In this document: positions 45,768 to 53,687 of the stretch, piece by piece | How positions within the stretch are numbered: position 1 is the stretch's first letter | Layout of the letters: each line of letters begins with the position of its first letter | Source of the DNA: Acidobacteriota bacterium | Lineage (GTDB): Bacteria > Acidobacteriota > Terriglobia > Terriglobales > Acidobacteriaceae | Assembly: GCA_013289765.1 (NCBI GenBank) | Contig: JABCZI010000004.1 | Coordinates: 372,001-436,000, forward strand | Reading direction: 5' to 3' | Length of the DNA stretch: 64,000 bases | Position numbers and translations under genes: made by a program | The notes under the pieces: model-generated | The model's database searches: none | The model's input: the letters and a program-made list of their open reading frames with translations, nothing else | Told to the model about the DNA's origin: nothing

Positions 45768-46235
45768 ATGGGCAATCCTTTCATGGCGCGTGCCATTCAG
45801 CTGTCGCTCGAGAACGTCTACTCGGGTCGCGGCGGACCTTTTGGAGCGGTAGTGGTGAAAGACGGCGCCGTCATTGCCGAAGGTTCGAACCAGGTCACAT
45901 CCACAAACGATCCCACGGCTCACGCGGAGGTGGTCGCCATTCGCGAGGCTTGCAGAAATCTTGCTCTCTTCGATCTGGAAGGCTGCGAAATCTATTGCTC
46001 CTGTGAGCCCTGCCCCATGTGCCTCGGCGCAATCTATTGGGCGCGGGTTTCTCGAATTTATTTTGCGAATGCCGACGAAGATGCGTCGAAGATCGGATTT
46101 GACGATTCCTTAATCTATCGTGAGCTCGCACAGCCGCATGCCGAGCGCAAGATCCCAATGATCCAGATGATGCGCGAAGAGGCGCTGGAAGCGTTTCGCG
46201 CCTGGCAAAACAAGCCTGACAAAATCGAGTATTAA
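45768..46235 (+). CDS. guaD: Guanine deaminase
   Basis: 155 aa cytidine-deaminase-fold enzyme converting guanine to xanthine. Zinc site TAHAEVVAIREACRNL (HAE) and CSCEPCPMCLGAIYWARVSR (PCPMC). GFDDSLIYRELAQPHAERKI matches the Bacillus GuaD C-terminal segment that closes the active site, separating it from tRNA-adenosine deaminases. Feeds xanthine dehydrogenase; divergent from the purine operon and followed by the purine permease. Confidence 0.93.
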   Translation: MGNPFMARAIQLSLENVYSGRGGPFGAVVVKDGAVIAEGSNQVTSTNDPTAHAEVVAIREACRNLALFDLEGCEIYCSCEPCPMCLGAIYWARVSRIYFANADEDASKIGFDDSLIYRELAQPHAERKIPMIQMMREEALEAFRAWQNKPDKIEY

Positions 46236-46296
46236 GCCGTCCCGGTTGCCTACCCACTTATCGAGGGAATGTTCGGGGAAATGATCGAGGGAATGA

Positions 46297-47610
46297 TTGA
46301 TCTCAGCGCGAGGAAATCTCGACCGTTACTTTAGACTCACCGAAAATCACACCACGGTGAAACAGGAGATGTTGGGCGGCCTTACGACATTTGTCACCAT
46401 GGCCTACATCGTGGTGGTGAATCCCCAGATTCTTGCCCAGGCGGGAATGCCGGCCGATGGCGTGGTATTCGCGACCTGCGTCTCTGCCGCGGTCGCAACC
46501 CTGGTCATGGGACTCTACGCCAACTACCCAATCGCTCTGGCGCCCGGGATGTCTCTCAACGCCTACTTCACTTACTCGGTTTGCATCGCCATGCACATCC
46601 CCTGGCGCACGGCGCTCGCGGTTGTCTTCTGTTCGGGCGTGCTTTTCCTTGTCCTGACAGTGACGCGGGTTCGCGAACAAATCGTCAACGGCATGCCTGA
46701 CTGCCTGAAGCACTCCACCGCTGCTGGTATTGGCATGTTCATCGCGTTTGTAGGACTTCGTAATGCGAAGCTCGTCGTCGCCAACTCCGCCACCTATGTT
46801 GGCCTGGGCAGCTTTGCCGACAAAGAAGTGCAGACCGCCTGTTTCGGGCTCGTTCTGACGCTGGTTCTCATGTCGCGAAAGCTTCACGGCTCAATCCTGA
46901 TCGGCATCTTTGGCACCGCCGCGCTTGGCATTCTGCGCGGCATCACACACCGACCTGACGCCATTTTCGCCATGCCGCACCCATCCTCCACTTTCTTGCA
47001 ACTTGATTTTCGCGGCGCAAGTCACCTGGGCTTGCTCGAAATCTTGTTCGCATTTCTATTTGTGGATCTTTTCGATAACGTCGGCACTCTCGTCGGAGTG
47101 TGCGAACAGGGCGGCTTCATTAAGGACGGGAAAATCCCACGCGTCGGGCGCGTCCTGGTGGCGGACGCGGTGGGCACCATCTTCGGCTCCCTCACCGGCA
47201 CTTCCACTGTGACCAGTTACATTGAAAGCGCCGCCGGCGTGGCCGCCGGGGCCAGAACTGGGCTGAGCAATGTCGCCGTCGCTGCACTCTTTCTGCTCGC
47301 GACGTTCTGCTCTCCTCTGGCCACTGCGATTCCAGCTTATGCGACCGCTCCGGCGTTAATTTTAGTCGGCGTTCTCATGACGCAATCCATCGCTCAAATC
47401 GCGTGGCAGGAGTTCAGCGAAGCCGTTCCCGCCTTCATTACCATGCTGAGTACTCCACTTACCTTCAGCATCGCCACCGGCCTCAGTCTAGGACTGATCT
47501 CGTACACCGTGGTGAAACTTGCTGCCGGAAAGTTTCGCGAGGTGAATACCTTGGTTTGGATCCTCACCATCCTGTTTATTCTGCGCTACGTTTATCTAGC
47601 CGCAGCCTAG
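46297..47610 (+). CDS. NCS2-family purine permease (AzgA/PbuG-like)
   Basis: 437 aa, 12-14 membrane segments. MLGGLTTFVTMAYIVVVNPQ, ALAPGMSLNAYFTYSV, STAAGIGMFIAFVGLRNAKL, FLFVDLFDNVGTLVGVCEQG and GTSTVTSYIESAAGVAAGAR are the conserved AzgA-like blocks (the FDNVGT and GTSTVT.YIES motifs). Imports guanine, hypoxanthine or adenine. TTG 46297 follows GAGGGA; nearby ATGs are out of frame. Probably cotranscribed with guaD 61 bp upstream. Confidence 0.93.
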   Translation: MISARGNLDRYFRLTENHTTVKQEMLGGLTTFVTMAYIVVVNPQILAQAGMPADGVVFATCVSAAVATLVMGLYANYPIALAPGMSLNAYFTYSVCIAMHIPWRTALAVVFCSGVLFLVLTVTRVREQIVNGMPDCLKHSTAAGIGMFIAFVGLRNAKLVVANSATYVGLGSFADKEVQTACFGLVLTLVLMSRKLHGSILIGIFGTAALGILRGITHRPDAIFAMPHPSSTFLQLDFRGASHLGLLEILFAFLFVDLFDNVGTLVGVCEQGGFIKDGKIPRVGRVLVADAVGTIFGSLTGTSTVTSYIESAAGVAAGARTGLSNVAVAALFLLATFCSPLATAIPAYATAPALILVGVLMTQSIAQIAWQEFSEAVPAFITMLSTPLTFSIATGLSLGLISYTVVKLAAGKFREVNTLVWILTILFILRYVYLAAA

Positions 47611-47633
47611 ACTCTGCAAGCGCAGAAAAATTC

Positions 47634-48065
47634 TCACACCCCCGGCCCCACCGCTGACACGGAAATTCTATTTCCGTTGAGAGCGCCGGCAATTCGAACC
47701 CGCTGACCCGCCATCTTTTTCAGCGCTGCGGTCTCTCCGTCGAGCAAGTAGACATTCTCGCCATCAACCAGCGCGAACTGCTCGCCGCCATGAACGCAAG
47801 ACCGCGTACAATCAGCGGCAGCTAGCCCGAGCGCAGCAGAATGTTTAGCGCCGCAACGTGTATCGGTGATCATGCCTTCGTAGCTCCGCGTTGGCAGCGC
47901 GGACGAGGACTCCGCCTTCCTTGGAACTCGTTCGCCCGCGTTTGTCCCAGTAACCGTCGCGAGCGCTGCAAGCATCAGTATTGTTCCGATCGTCACAGCG
48001 CAACAGATGATCACGCGAAACCGGAGGGTTTCAACCCACACCGGAACTTCGATCGTCTTGGCCAT
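47634..48065 (-). CDS. Membrane-anchored small protein with a DUF5818-like domain
   Basis: About 143 aa. One N-terminal membrane anchor (VIICCAVTIGTILMLAALAT), then an exported domain YEGMITDTRCGAKHSAALGL ... DCTRSCVHGGEQFALVDGEN with three Cys and a His, ending GQRVRIAGALNGNRISVSAV, a small OB-like barrel. This Cys/His-bearing layout recurs in acidobacterial proteins of unknown function. ATG 48065 has AGGA 8 bases upstream. The next gene upstream has a similar C-terminal half. Confidence 0.75.
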   Translation of the reverse strand: MAKTIEVPVWVETLRFRVIICCAVTIGTILMLAALATVTGTNAGERVPRKAESSSALPTRSYEGMITDTRCGAKHSAALGLAAADCTRSCVHGGEQFALVDGENVYLLDGETAALKKMAGQRVRIAGALNGNRISVSAVGPGV

Positions 48066-48212
48066 GGACAATTCCTAGAAATTGTTGATTTATAGAAAAG
48101 TTCGATTTTGGATTTCGAAAGTCCAACGCCCAGCCACAGCAACTAAGACCGACCAACTCTCATTTGATTAACGAATAAAACGACCAAGTTCGCAGTCTGT
48201 TCTCCAGCGCCT

Positions 48213-48635
48213 TCAGGAGATCAGCTCGATTCTGATTACATGAAAACTATTGCCGTTCGCACTCAGCGTACCGGCAACTTTCACTTGTTTTCCTTCGTAA
48301 CCCTTTGCCCGATCCTGATCGTCGAGCTCATAGGTATTACTCCCATCCGCCTTCAAGACGTATCGGCCCGCGTCTTTTACAATTGTGCCGGTCAACGTTT
48401 GGGCAGCTGGTTGTTGTTGTGCAGGCTCCTGGACGTTTTCATTCGCCGCGCCTCCGCGCTGCTGTTCGGACTGTTGTACCGGTTGGGGCTTCTGCATCTG
48501 CGACCAGGCGATGAGTTGAGGGCCAATGATCTCCGCCGGATCGGGCGGACTCGGCTTCCTCTGCAGGTCCTGACAAAACAGTAGAGGGGCGGCAGTTGCC
48601 AGGAAAATGGCCAAAAAACCTGTCTCTCGTTTCAT
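48213..48635 (-). CDS. Secreted protein with a DUF5818-like C-terminal domain
   Basis: 140 aa. Signal peptide (MKRETGFLAIFLATAAPLLF), a Gln/Pro-rich linker (QPVQQSEQQRGGAANENVQE) and a C-terminal domain TLTGTIVKDAGRYVLKADGS ... GYEGKQVKVAGTLSANGNSF that parallels the C-terminal half of the preceding gene but lacks the cysteines. ATG 48635 has a strong GGAGG 5 bases upstream. Function unknown. Confidence 0.75.
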   Translation of the reverse strand: MKRETGFLAIFLATAAPLLFCQDLQRKPSPPDPAEIIGPQLIAWSQMQKPQPVQQSEQQRGGAANENVQEPAQQQPAAQTLTGTIVKDAGRYVLKADGSNTYELDDQDRAKGYEGKQVKVAGTLSANGNSFHVIRIELIS

Positions 48636-48818
48636 AGAACCTCCAAACCCAAACGAAGCGGCCATTCGTAGCTACGCAACCGGCGTGCCATTGCGTCCTG
48701 TTGATTCCAAACCCACACGTTCTTCCCGCCAGTCGCCAAGGGTGGAAATCCTGCATCACCCTGTTCGTTTCTACATCTGGGGGGTTAGCGGGTCTATACA
48801 CCGTTTCCCTTAAGGAAA

Positions 48819-49088
48819 GTGGTATCCGAAGGAAAGCCATATCTGCTTGTGCTTCTGCCTGTGGATCTGCGGCTGCAAAAAGCAGCCGGAATACCTGGGG
48901 AGCCGGGAACTTTCCCCTCAGAATTACAAGATTCGCTGTATGGGCAGGGAACCTGGTCTTCCAATATTCTGTGGTTCTACTCGACAGACGCCCCCATCGA
49001 GCAGGTGCCAGTTCACTGGGAGAACCGGTACCTGCTCTCCTCATTTGCGGGCGATTTAAAGCCCATCAAATTCCTAAATACAGCTTGA
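48819..49088 (+). CDS. Hypothetical protein, 89 aa
   Basis: Not recognised. GTG 48819 follows TTAAGGAAA. The product looks like a real small folded protein, with balanced composition, four Trp and few Arg: [40 protein letters not shown] and [20 protein letters not shown]. It lies alone between divergent neighbours. If it is not real, the stretch 48636-49155 (520 bp) holds no gene. Confidence 0.45.
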   Translation: MVSEGKPYLLVLLPVDLRLQKAAGIPGEPGTFPSELQDSLYGQGTWSSNILWFYSTDAPIEQVPVHWENRYLLSSFAGDLKPIKFLNTA

Positions 49089-49155
49089 ACGGGATTCGAT
49101 TGTTCCCCATTGCCCGCTACTGTCCAATTGTTGGGAAAAACAAAAAGGAGGTTCT

Positions 49156-49323
49156 ATGCTCTATTGGACGCTCGTATTTTTAGTGATTGCATTGATCGCC
49201 GGAGTCTTAGGCTTCACCGGAGTGGCCGTAGCTGCTGCGGGAGTGGCGAAACTCCTGTTCGTAGTTTTTTTAATTCTTTTTGTAATTTCTCTGGCGGCGC
49301 ATCTTGGCCGACGACGAGCATAG
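49156..49323 (+). CDS. DUF1328 (UPF0391) small membrane protein, 55 aa
   Basis: Two hydrophobic helices: [20 protein letters not shown] and [20 protein letters not shown], after the start MLYWTL. This is the classic YtjA-type pattern of small, often stress-induced, inner-membrane proteins. An exact AGGAGG-type ribosome binding site lies 5 bases upstream of ATG 49156. Function in the family is not established. Confidence 0.88.
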   Translation: MLYWTLVFLVIALIAGVLGFTGVAVAAAGVAKLLFVVFLILFVISLAAHLGRRRA

Positions 49324-49505
49324 ATCGCACTGCGCGCAAGCTCGCACTGTATGACATCGGTCACTTCTCTGCTTTGGAGTCGCGATCGGTCGCTGCGGGG
49401 CATTGGTGCCCAACCTTTGCAAGCTGTTGCGGCAACTAATTTTCTAGATGGCGCTTAAATCTCAAAGGCGTGGCACGTTTCGCGCTTTTTTAGGAGAACG
49501 TATTT

Positions 49506-49715
49506 ATGGCAGACGATATGGATAAAAAGGGCAATCAGGGCCAGCAGGGCGGTCAGTCTGGTCAGTACGGACAAGGCCAGCACGGCGGTCAGTCCGGTCA
49601 GCAGCAACAGGGCCAGCAGGGCGGTCAGTCCGGCCAAAACCAACCCAAGAAGAGCGGTCAGAACCAGACCGACGATGAGGATCAGAATCGCGACCGTCAA
49701 CGTCGCGCCTCCTAG
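49506..49715 (+). CDS. Gln/Gly-rich low-complexity protein, 69 aa
   Basis: Product built from repeats of GGQSGQ and GQQ (residues 9-50) with charged ends (MADDMDKKG, DDEDQNRDRQRRAS). ATG 49506 has AGGAG 8 bases upstream and a terminator follows at 49742, so it is a self-contained transcription unit. No Cys, no hydrophobic stretch; predicted disordered. Position beside a DUF1328 gene suggests a general-stress setting, but no function is claimed. The long antisense frame is hydrophobic only because it mirrors the CAG/GGC repeats. Confidence 0.72.
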   Translation: MADDMDKKGNQGQQGGQSGQYGQGQHGGQSGQQQQGQQGGQSGQNQPKKSGQNQTDDEDQNRDRQRRAS

Positions 49716-49741
49716 TTGCCTTTTCAACGCAGTGTTTGAAG

Positions 49742-49770
49742 TCCCGGCCATCCGCCGGGATTTCATTTTT
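49742..49770 (+). terminator. Rho-independent terminator after the Gln/Gly-rich gene
   Basis: Perfect 7-bp stem TCCCGGC (49742-49748) with GCCGGGA (49754-49760), loop CATCC, followed by TTTCATTTTT. Confidence 0.75.
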
Positions 49771-49803
49771 GGCAGGAGTAGACTGTGACCGGGAGGCTTC
49801 CAA

Positions 49804-50142
49804 ATGACATTTAAGTCTGTACGGAAAGAACCTTTCTTGAACGCAGTCGCCCGCAAAGTTGGGCAGGCCGCCGGAGCATTGAGCAACGTGGCGCAAGGGT
49901 TGACGGAGAACCTTTCCCTGCATCCCAAAGCCGCTTCAACGTCCCCGGATTCCACGACCGCATCGCCGGTTCGCCGCAAATCGCCGAGTGGCAAATCAAG
50001 AAGTAATCGCAAATCGAGAAGCATCCCTAATCAAACAATCAGCACTCACGGCAAAAGCAAGGTCGGCACTCGCAAGCGTAAGCCCGCCGCCGCGAGCAAA
50101 AGATCCCGCATCGGCTCCGTCAAAAGAAAGAAGAAGAATTAG
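49804..50142 (+). CDS. Small highly basic protein, 112 aa (histone H1-like tail)
   Basis: N-terminal part (FLNAVARKVGQAAGALSNVA) is a plausible amphipathic helix. The rest is Ser/Lys/Arg-rich: KSPSGKSRSNRKSRS, GTRKRKPAAASKRSRIGS and the end VKRKKKN, like the lysine-rich tails of bacterial histone-H1-like proteins. GGGAGG precedes ATG 49804 by about 8 bases. DNA or RNA binding is inferred from charge only. A second CCGGC/GCCGG terminator follows. Confidence 0.65.
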   Translation: MTFKSVRKEPFLNAVARKVGQAAGALSNVAQGLTENLSLHPKAASTSPDSTTASPVRRKSPSGKSRSNRKSRSIPNQTISTHGKSKVGTRKRKPAAASKRSRIGSVKRKKKN

Positions 50143-50188
50143 CTGATTTTCTGAACCCTCCCTGCCGCAATTGTAGTGTGTCTAAAAG

Positions 50189-50216
50189 TTCCGGCCAGGC
50201 GCCGGGATTTTCAATT
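50189..50216 (+). terminator. Rho-independent terminator after the basic-protein gene
   Basis: Stem TTCCGGC (50189-50195) with GCCGGGA (50201-50207, one G-T pair), loop CAGGC, followed by TTTTCAATTCTT. Nearly the same stem as the terminator at 49742. Confidence 0.65.
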
Positions 50217-50270
50217 CTTGGGCCAGCGGAATTTTGCCCGTATTTCCCCTAAACTGGTAACTGAAGCCTG

Positions 50271-50972
50271 ATGGCCAACCGCTGCCTTCTCTACTACATC
50301 ACCGACCGCCGCGCCTTACCCGGCAACGAATTCACTCGCCGCGAACGTCTGCTCGAGAAAATCGCGGAGGCCGCGACTCATGGTATCGACTACATCCAAC
50401 TCCGCGAAAAAGATCTCTCCGCTCGCCACCTCGAATCCTTAGCCCGCGACGCCATCCGCATTATCGATCAGAAAAATAAGCATAACCAAAGACTGGCGGG
50501 TGACCACCGCCCGCCGCCCACTACTCTCCTCATCAACACCCGCGTGGACGTCGCCCTTGCCACTGCCGCCCATGGCGTCCATCTCCGCGCCAATGACATC
50601 GCGCCCCAAGAAGTTCGAAAAATTTGGAAGCAATGTAGCGCCGGCACTCTTGCCCGCGAACTCTCACCAACAGATCCACTGATAGCAGTCTCCTGTCACT
50701 CGCCAGAAGAAGTAGCCGCAGCGGCCGGGGGCCAAGCCACCTTCGCCGTCTTTGCTCCCGTATTCGAAAAAAAAGACGCGCCCGAAACGCTTTCCGCCGG
50801 TCTCGAAGCCCTTCGCCAAGCCTGCCACGTCAGGATCCCGGTCCTCGCACTCGGCGGCATAACTCTACAGAATGCTCAGTCCTGTGTGGAAGCTGGCGCT
50901 GCCGGCATTGCCGCCATCCGCCTCTTCCAGGAAAATGATATGGCCACCGTAATCCGCGCCCTGCGCAGCTAA
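50271..50972 (+). CDS. thiE: Thiamine-phosphate synthase
   Basis: 233 aa TIM barrel joining HMP-PP and HET-P to thiamine phosphate. LLYYITDRRALPG (YxITDR), GIDYIQLREKDLSARHLESL, LINTRVDVALATAAHGVHLR, AVSCHSPEEVAAAA, FAVFAPVFEKKDAP and VLALGGITLQNAQSCVEAGA with AGIAAIRLFQ cover all ThiE motifs. Some TenI-type regulators look similar, but QLREKD and the GVHL loop favour synthase. A short insert (NKHNQRLAGDHRP) enlarges the middle loop. Confidence 0.88.
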   Translation: MANRCLLYYITDRRALPGNEFTRRERLLEKIAEAATHGIDYIQLREKDLSARHLESLARDAIRIIDQKNKHNQRLAGDHRPPPTTLLINTRVDVALATAAHGVHLRANDIAPQEVRKIWKQCSAGTLARELSPTDPLIAVSCHSPEEVAAAAGGQATFAVFAPVFEKKDAPETLSAGLEALRQACHVRIPVLALGGITLQNAQSCVEAGAAGIAAIRLFQENDMATVIRALRS

Positions 50973-51157
50973 TCTCCCGCTCGATCTTTTTCGTTCCGTG
51001 ATCAATGACGATGACCTCTGGAGTCACTTTTGATTGCCAGATGATTTTAATTCTGCAATGATTTGGATCTTCGACTGACTTCGATTTTCGAATGGCTTTG
51101 GCTTTGGAATGTACGTTGATTGTGGAACGGATTTGATATCGAGCGACTTTGTTTTTG

Positions 51158-51222
51158 GGTGGCACAGCGCTTTAAGCCCTGCGATAAAAGCTGCCTTGAT
51201 CGCCCGGGCTTCAGCCCCTGAG
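51158..51222. repeat. REP-B hairpin repeat, copy 1, within a 322-bp gene-free stretch
   Basis: GGTGGCACAGCGCTTTAAGC opens an imperfect hairpin, and after about 25 bases the second, CGGGCTTCAGCCCCTGA, follows. The same two-hairpin layout is at 53545, 55436 and 63494. The rest of 50973-51294 holds loosely repeated GATTT/GAAT-like sequence (about 51025-51135) and the terminator at 51251. Confidence 0.65.
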
Positions 51223-51250
51223 ATATTTAATTTCCAAGCTCGCCACCAGC

Positions 51251-51278
51251 AAAAAAGCCACGCCGCGAACGGCGTGGC
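51251..51278 (-). terminator. Rho-independent terminator of the lipoprotein gene
   Basis: On the minus strand, GCCACGCCG (complement of 51270-51278), loop TTCG, CGGCGTGGC, then TTTTTT. Perfect 9-bp stem, 17 bases beyond the stop at 51295. Confidence 0.9.
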
Positions 51279-51294
51279 CCCGAAGCATACAATC

Positions 51295-52170
51295 CTACTG
51301 CGCCGGACTCATCGGAACAGCTGCCGGACCGCTCGCAGTCACTTCCGGAGTTGATGCAGGATTGATCTTCACCGTGGCCAGAATTTTCTCCAGCCGCTTG
51401 AAGATTTCATCCCGATCCACCCGCTTGCCACCTTCGTCAGTCTCCACTCCAGTCGCAACCTTCATCGCGAACTCATAGCACTTTCCACCCTGGAACGAGT
51501 GATAATACTTCGACGCCTCCTCCCGAGTGCCGTCGTTAACAAGACTTTCGCTGGACGCCAGTTCCATCTCGCCGATCATCATCTTCGATGGTTTTGGGGC
51601 CGTCTGCACCGCTGCGTCCGAAGCCATGGCGGCCTTCGTCTGCACCACAGGAAATTCGCTGCACTGCTCCGCCGTCAGCGCTTTATTCACGCTGATGTCG
51701 AAGAAAGCCGCGGCCAGATCGCTCTTAGGATAAGCAGATTCAGGAACCTTCACCGCCGCTAGCGCAACCCCGCCCGGCTGCACGAAGTCCATCGGAACCG
51801 CATCGGACGAGACAAGGTTATCCGCGTCTTCGCCAGTCTTCAGCTGATACTTCCGCGGATATTGAAACGAAATACCAGAACCCTCGTCCGAATAAGTTAC
51901 GTTCACCGGCGCCTTGCGCACAACTTTTTTGTGTACCGGCTTCGTCACCACTGCCTCAGTCGGCGCGGGAGTGGTTGCCGGAATCGCTGCAGCCGTCGGC
52001 GTCGGCTGCGCCAGTGCTGGCTGGTTGATCGAACTTTGGGTTTTAGGTTTCTCGCTCGAGCATCCAACCGCCACCGAACAAACGATCAGGATCCCGGCGA
52101 ATATCACAGTGCTAACCGCTCTTTCGAAATTGCTTGTGCCACGTGCTGAACTGAAATTGATGCGTGTCAT
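51295..52170 (-). CDS. Putative lipoprotein of unknown function, 291 aa
   Basis: Long N-terminus, then a hydrophobic stretch and lipobox (FAGILIVCSVAVGCSSEK, Cys about residue 37). A Pro/Ala/Thr-rich linker follows (QPTPTAAAIPATTPAP), then a globular part beginning VTYSDEGSGISFQYPRKYQL and holding SKYYHSFQGGKCYEFAMKVA and RDEIFKRLEKILATVKI. That last pattern resembles PsbP-like or DcrB-like surface lipoproteins. A GGAGGTGACC ribosome binding site precedes ATG 52170; a strong terminator follows the stop. Confidence 0.8.
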   Translation of the reverse strand: MTRINFSSARGTSNFERAVSTVIFAGILIVCSVAVGCSSEKPKTQSSINQPALAQPTPTAAAIPATTPAPTEAVVTKPVHKKVVRKAPVNVTYSDEGSGISFQYPRKYQLKTGEDADNLVSSDAVPMDFVQPGGVALAAVKVPESAYPKSDLAAAFFDISVNKALTAEQCSEFPVVQTKAAMASDAAVQTAPKPSKMMIGEMELASSESLVNDGTREEASKYYHSFQGGKCYEFAMKVATGVETDEGGKRVDRDEIFKRLEKILATVKINPASTPEVTASGPAAVPMSPAQ

Positions 52171-52338
52171 GTTTGGTCACCTCCTGCTGCTAAGCAGCAC
52201 ACAGGAAATAGCACGACCCACACCACAACGAAAAAGGCTGATTTTATTGGGGTTACGGTTCCAACGTGGTCGTGCCATTGTGGCCCGCCAGCCACAATGT
52301 GTATCCCGCCACACGGATCAAAGAAAATTCTGCCGCAC

Positions 52339-52995
52339 TCACTCGAACTGCTTACGAAATTCCCCTAATTGCCGCTGCACTTCTGTCAACTCCCCGCGCA
52401 ACGCTTTTACTTCTTCCTCAAGACGCGCCATCCGATCACCTTCTCCCGAACGAGACTCCGCATCCGCAACGTGGGGGACTAACGTCGCACCTTCCACCGC
52501 ACCCGAAAGCAAATGCGCATACCGTGACTCCTTCGTCCCCGGCTGTCGCGGCAGAATCGCGGCCAGCGGAGGATCGCGTTGGCTCAGCCGTTCCAGCGTC
52601 GCAACCACATCTTCCAGTTCCTCAAACCTGTACATTCGCTCGGTTCGCCCCCGAAGTTCTCCCGGAGTCTGCGCCCCGCGCAACATCAGCACGCACAAAA
52701 TCGCAGTCTCCCTCCGGTCAAAGTTGAATACCTCCTGCAACCGGTGCTCATACTTCGTAACCCGGCTATCGGCTCCGCTCGCCGGCCCCGCCAGGCGCTG
52801 TCTTTGCAGCGAATCCAGCGCCGCCCGCACCGCCTCTTCCCCCAGCGCCATCACGGGCTCGCGATTGTTCTTCTGATTGCAGGCATTCACCAGCGCATTC
52901 AGCGACAGCGGATAATAATCCGGCGTCGTGATGTCTTTCTCTACCAGCGCGCCCAGCACCCGAACTTCAACATCGCTTAAAAAATCCACACTCAC
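52339..52995 (-). CDS. YceH family (DUF480) winged-helix protein
   Basis: 218 aa. VEVRVLGALVEKDITTPDYY with PLSLNALVNACNQKNNREPV are the YceH signature, followed by a second winged helix (FNFDRRETAILCVLMLRGAQ, TPGELRGRT). The C-terminal coiled coil MARLEEEVKALRGELTEVQR is a common ending. Start GTG 52995 with AGGGA upstream. Function of the family is not settled. Confidence 0.92.
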   Translation of the reverse strand: MSVDFLSDVEVRVLGALVEKDITTPDYYPLSLNALVNACNQKNNREPVMALGEEAVRAALDSLQRQRLAGPASGADSRVTKYEHRLQEVFNFDRRETAILCVLMLRGAQTPGELRGRTERMYRFEELEDVVATLERLSQRDPPLAAILPRQPGTKESRYAHLLSGAVEGATLVPHVADAESRSGEGDRMARLEEEVKALRGELTEVQRQLGEFRKQFE

Positions 52996-53119
52996 CGCCG
53001 TCCCTAAAGATTCGTTGTGAAAATTCTACTGCACCTCATCTCGCGAGCAGGAAGTTTGATTGCTTGGTATAGTTCTCCCAGAAGATTTGCGCCAACCGGT
53101 CCGGCGCAAGGAGCAAGCA

Positions 53120-53479
53120 ATGCGACTGCTACTGAATTGGGTCCTAAGTGCTCTGGCGGTGTGGATTGTCTCGCGAGTCGTGCCGGGAATTTACGTCAGC
53201 GGACCCATCGCCGCGCTTATCGCCGCCCTCGTCATCGGCTTCGTCAACGCGACTCTCGGCCTGCTCCTGAAAATTCTCACCTTCCCGCTCACTCTCATTA
53301 CCCTGGGATTGTTCTGGTTCATCATTAACGCCCTGATGCTGAAGTTTGCCTCAGCTCTGCTCTCACCGGGGTTCCAGGTGCGCACATTCACCGCCGCATT
53401 TCTCGGCGCAATCCTTCTCAGCCTCGTCAATATGTTGCTCAAATGGCTGGTCCATCCCTCCACCTCAGGCCGCGTCTGA
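53120..53479 (+). CDS. Phage-holin family 4 (PF04020-type) membrane protein, 119 aa
   Basis: Four hydrophobic segments: LLNWVLSALAVWIVSRVVPG, PIAALIAALVIGFVNATLGL, LTFPLTLITLGLFWFIINAL and FTAAFLGAILLSLVNMLLKW. NATLGxLLKxLTxPLTxxTLGLF is the core of this widespread family, named after holins but chromosomal and without prophage context here. AAGGAG lies 7 bases before ATG 53120. Confidence 0.92.
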   Translation: MRLLLNWVLSALAVWIVSRVVPGIYVSGPIAALIAALVIGFVNATLGLLLKILTFPLTLITLGLFWFIINALMLKFASALLSPGFQVRTFTAAFLGAILLSLVNMLLKWLVHPSTSGRV

Positions 53480-53544
53480 TCATTGCCCTCGCAAACGCTT
53501 GGAACGTGCATACACTTGACAGGTTCTTGAAGAATCTGTTTTTG

Positions 53545-53609
53545 GGTGGCGCAGCGCTTCAGCGCTGCGGTAAATTGTTCGCCTGAATGCCGGCTTCAGC
53601 CGCTGGCGA
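53545..53609. repeat. REP-B hairpin repeat, copy 2
   Basis: Perfect hairpin GCAGCGCTTCAGCGCTGC, then about 25 bases, then CCGGCTTCAGCCGCTGG. It begins with the same GTTTTTGGGTGGC (from 53538) as copy 1 (from 51151). Confidence 0.7.
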
Positions 53610-53687
53610 TCTCCGCTTTCACCACTCAAACGCCTTTCAGGCTGCTAAACTCTTTCAAGCTGAAGAAAGACCCGTACCTTCTGGACG

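Noticed and set aside
49455-50024. 189-codon minus-strand frame encoding a very hydrophobic Leu/Ala/Thr-rich product
   Set aside because: It is the complement of the Gln/Gly-repeat gene; the hydrophobic look arises from CAG/GGC repeats. The sense gene has the ribosome binding site and terminator.
53120-53479. Prophage holin
   Set aside because: The PF04020-type protein is common in bacterial chromosomes and nothing else phage-like surrounds it.
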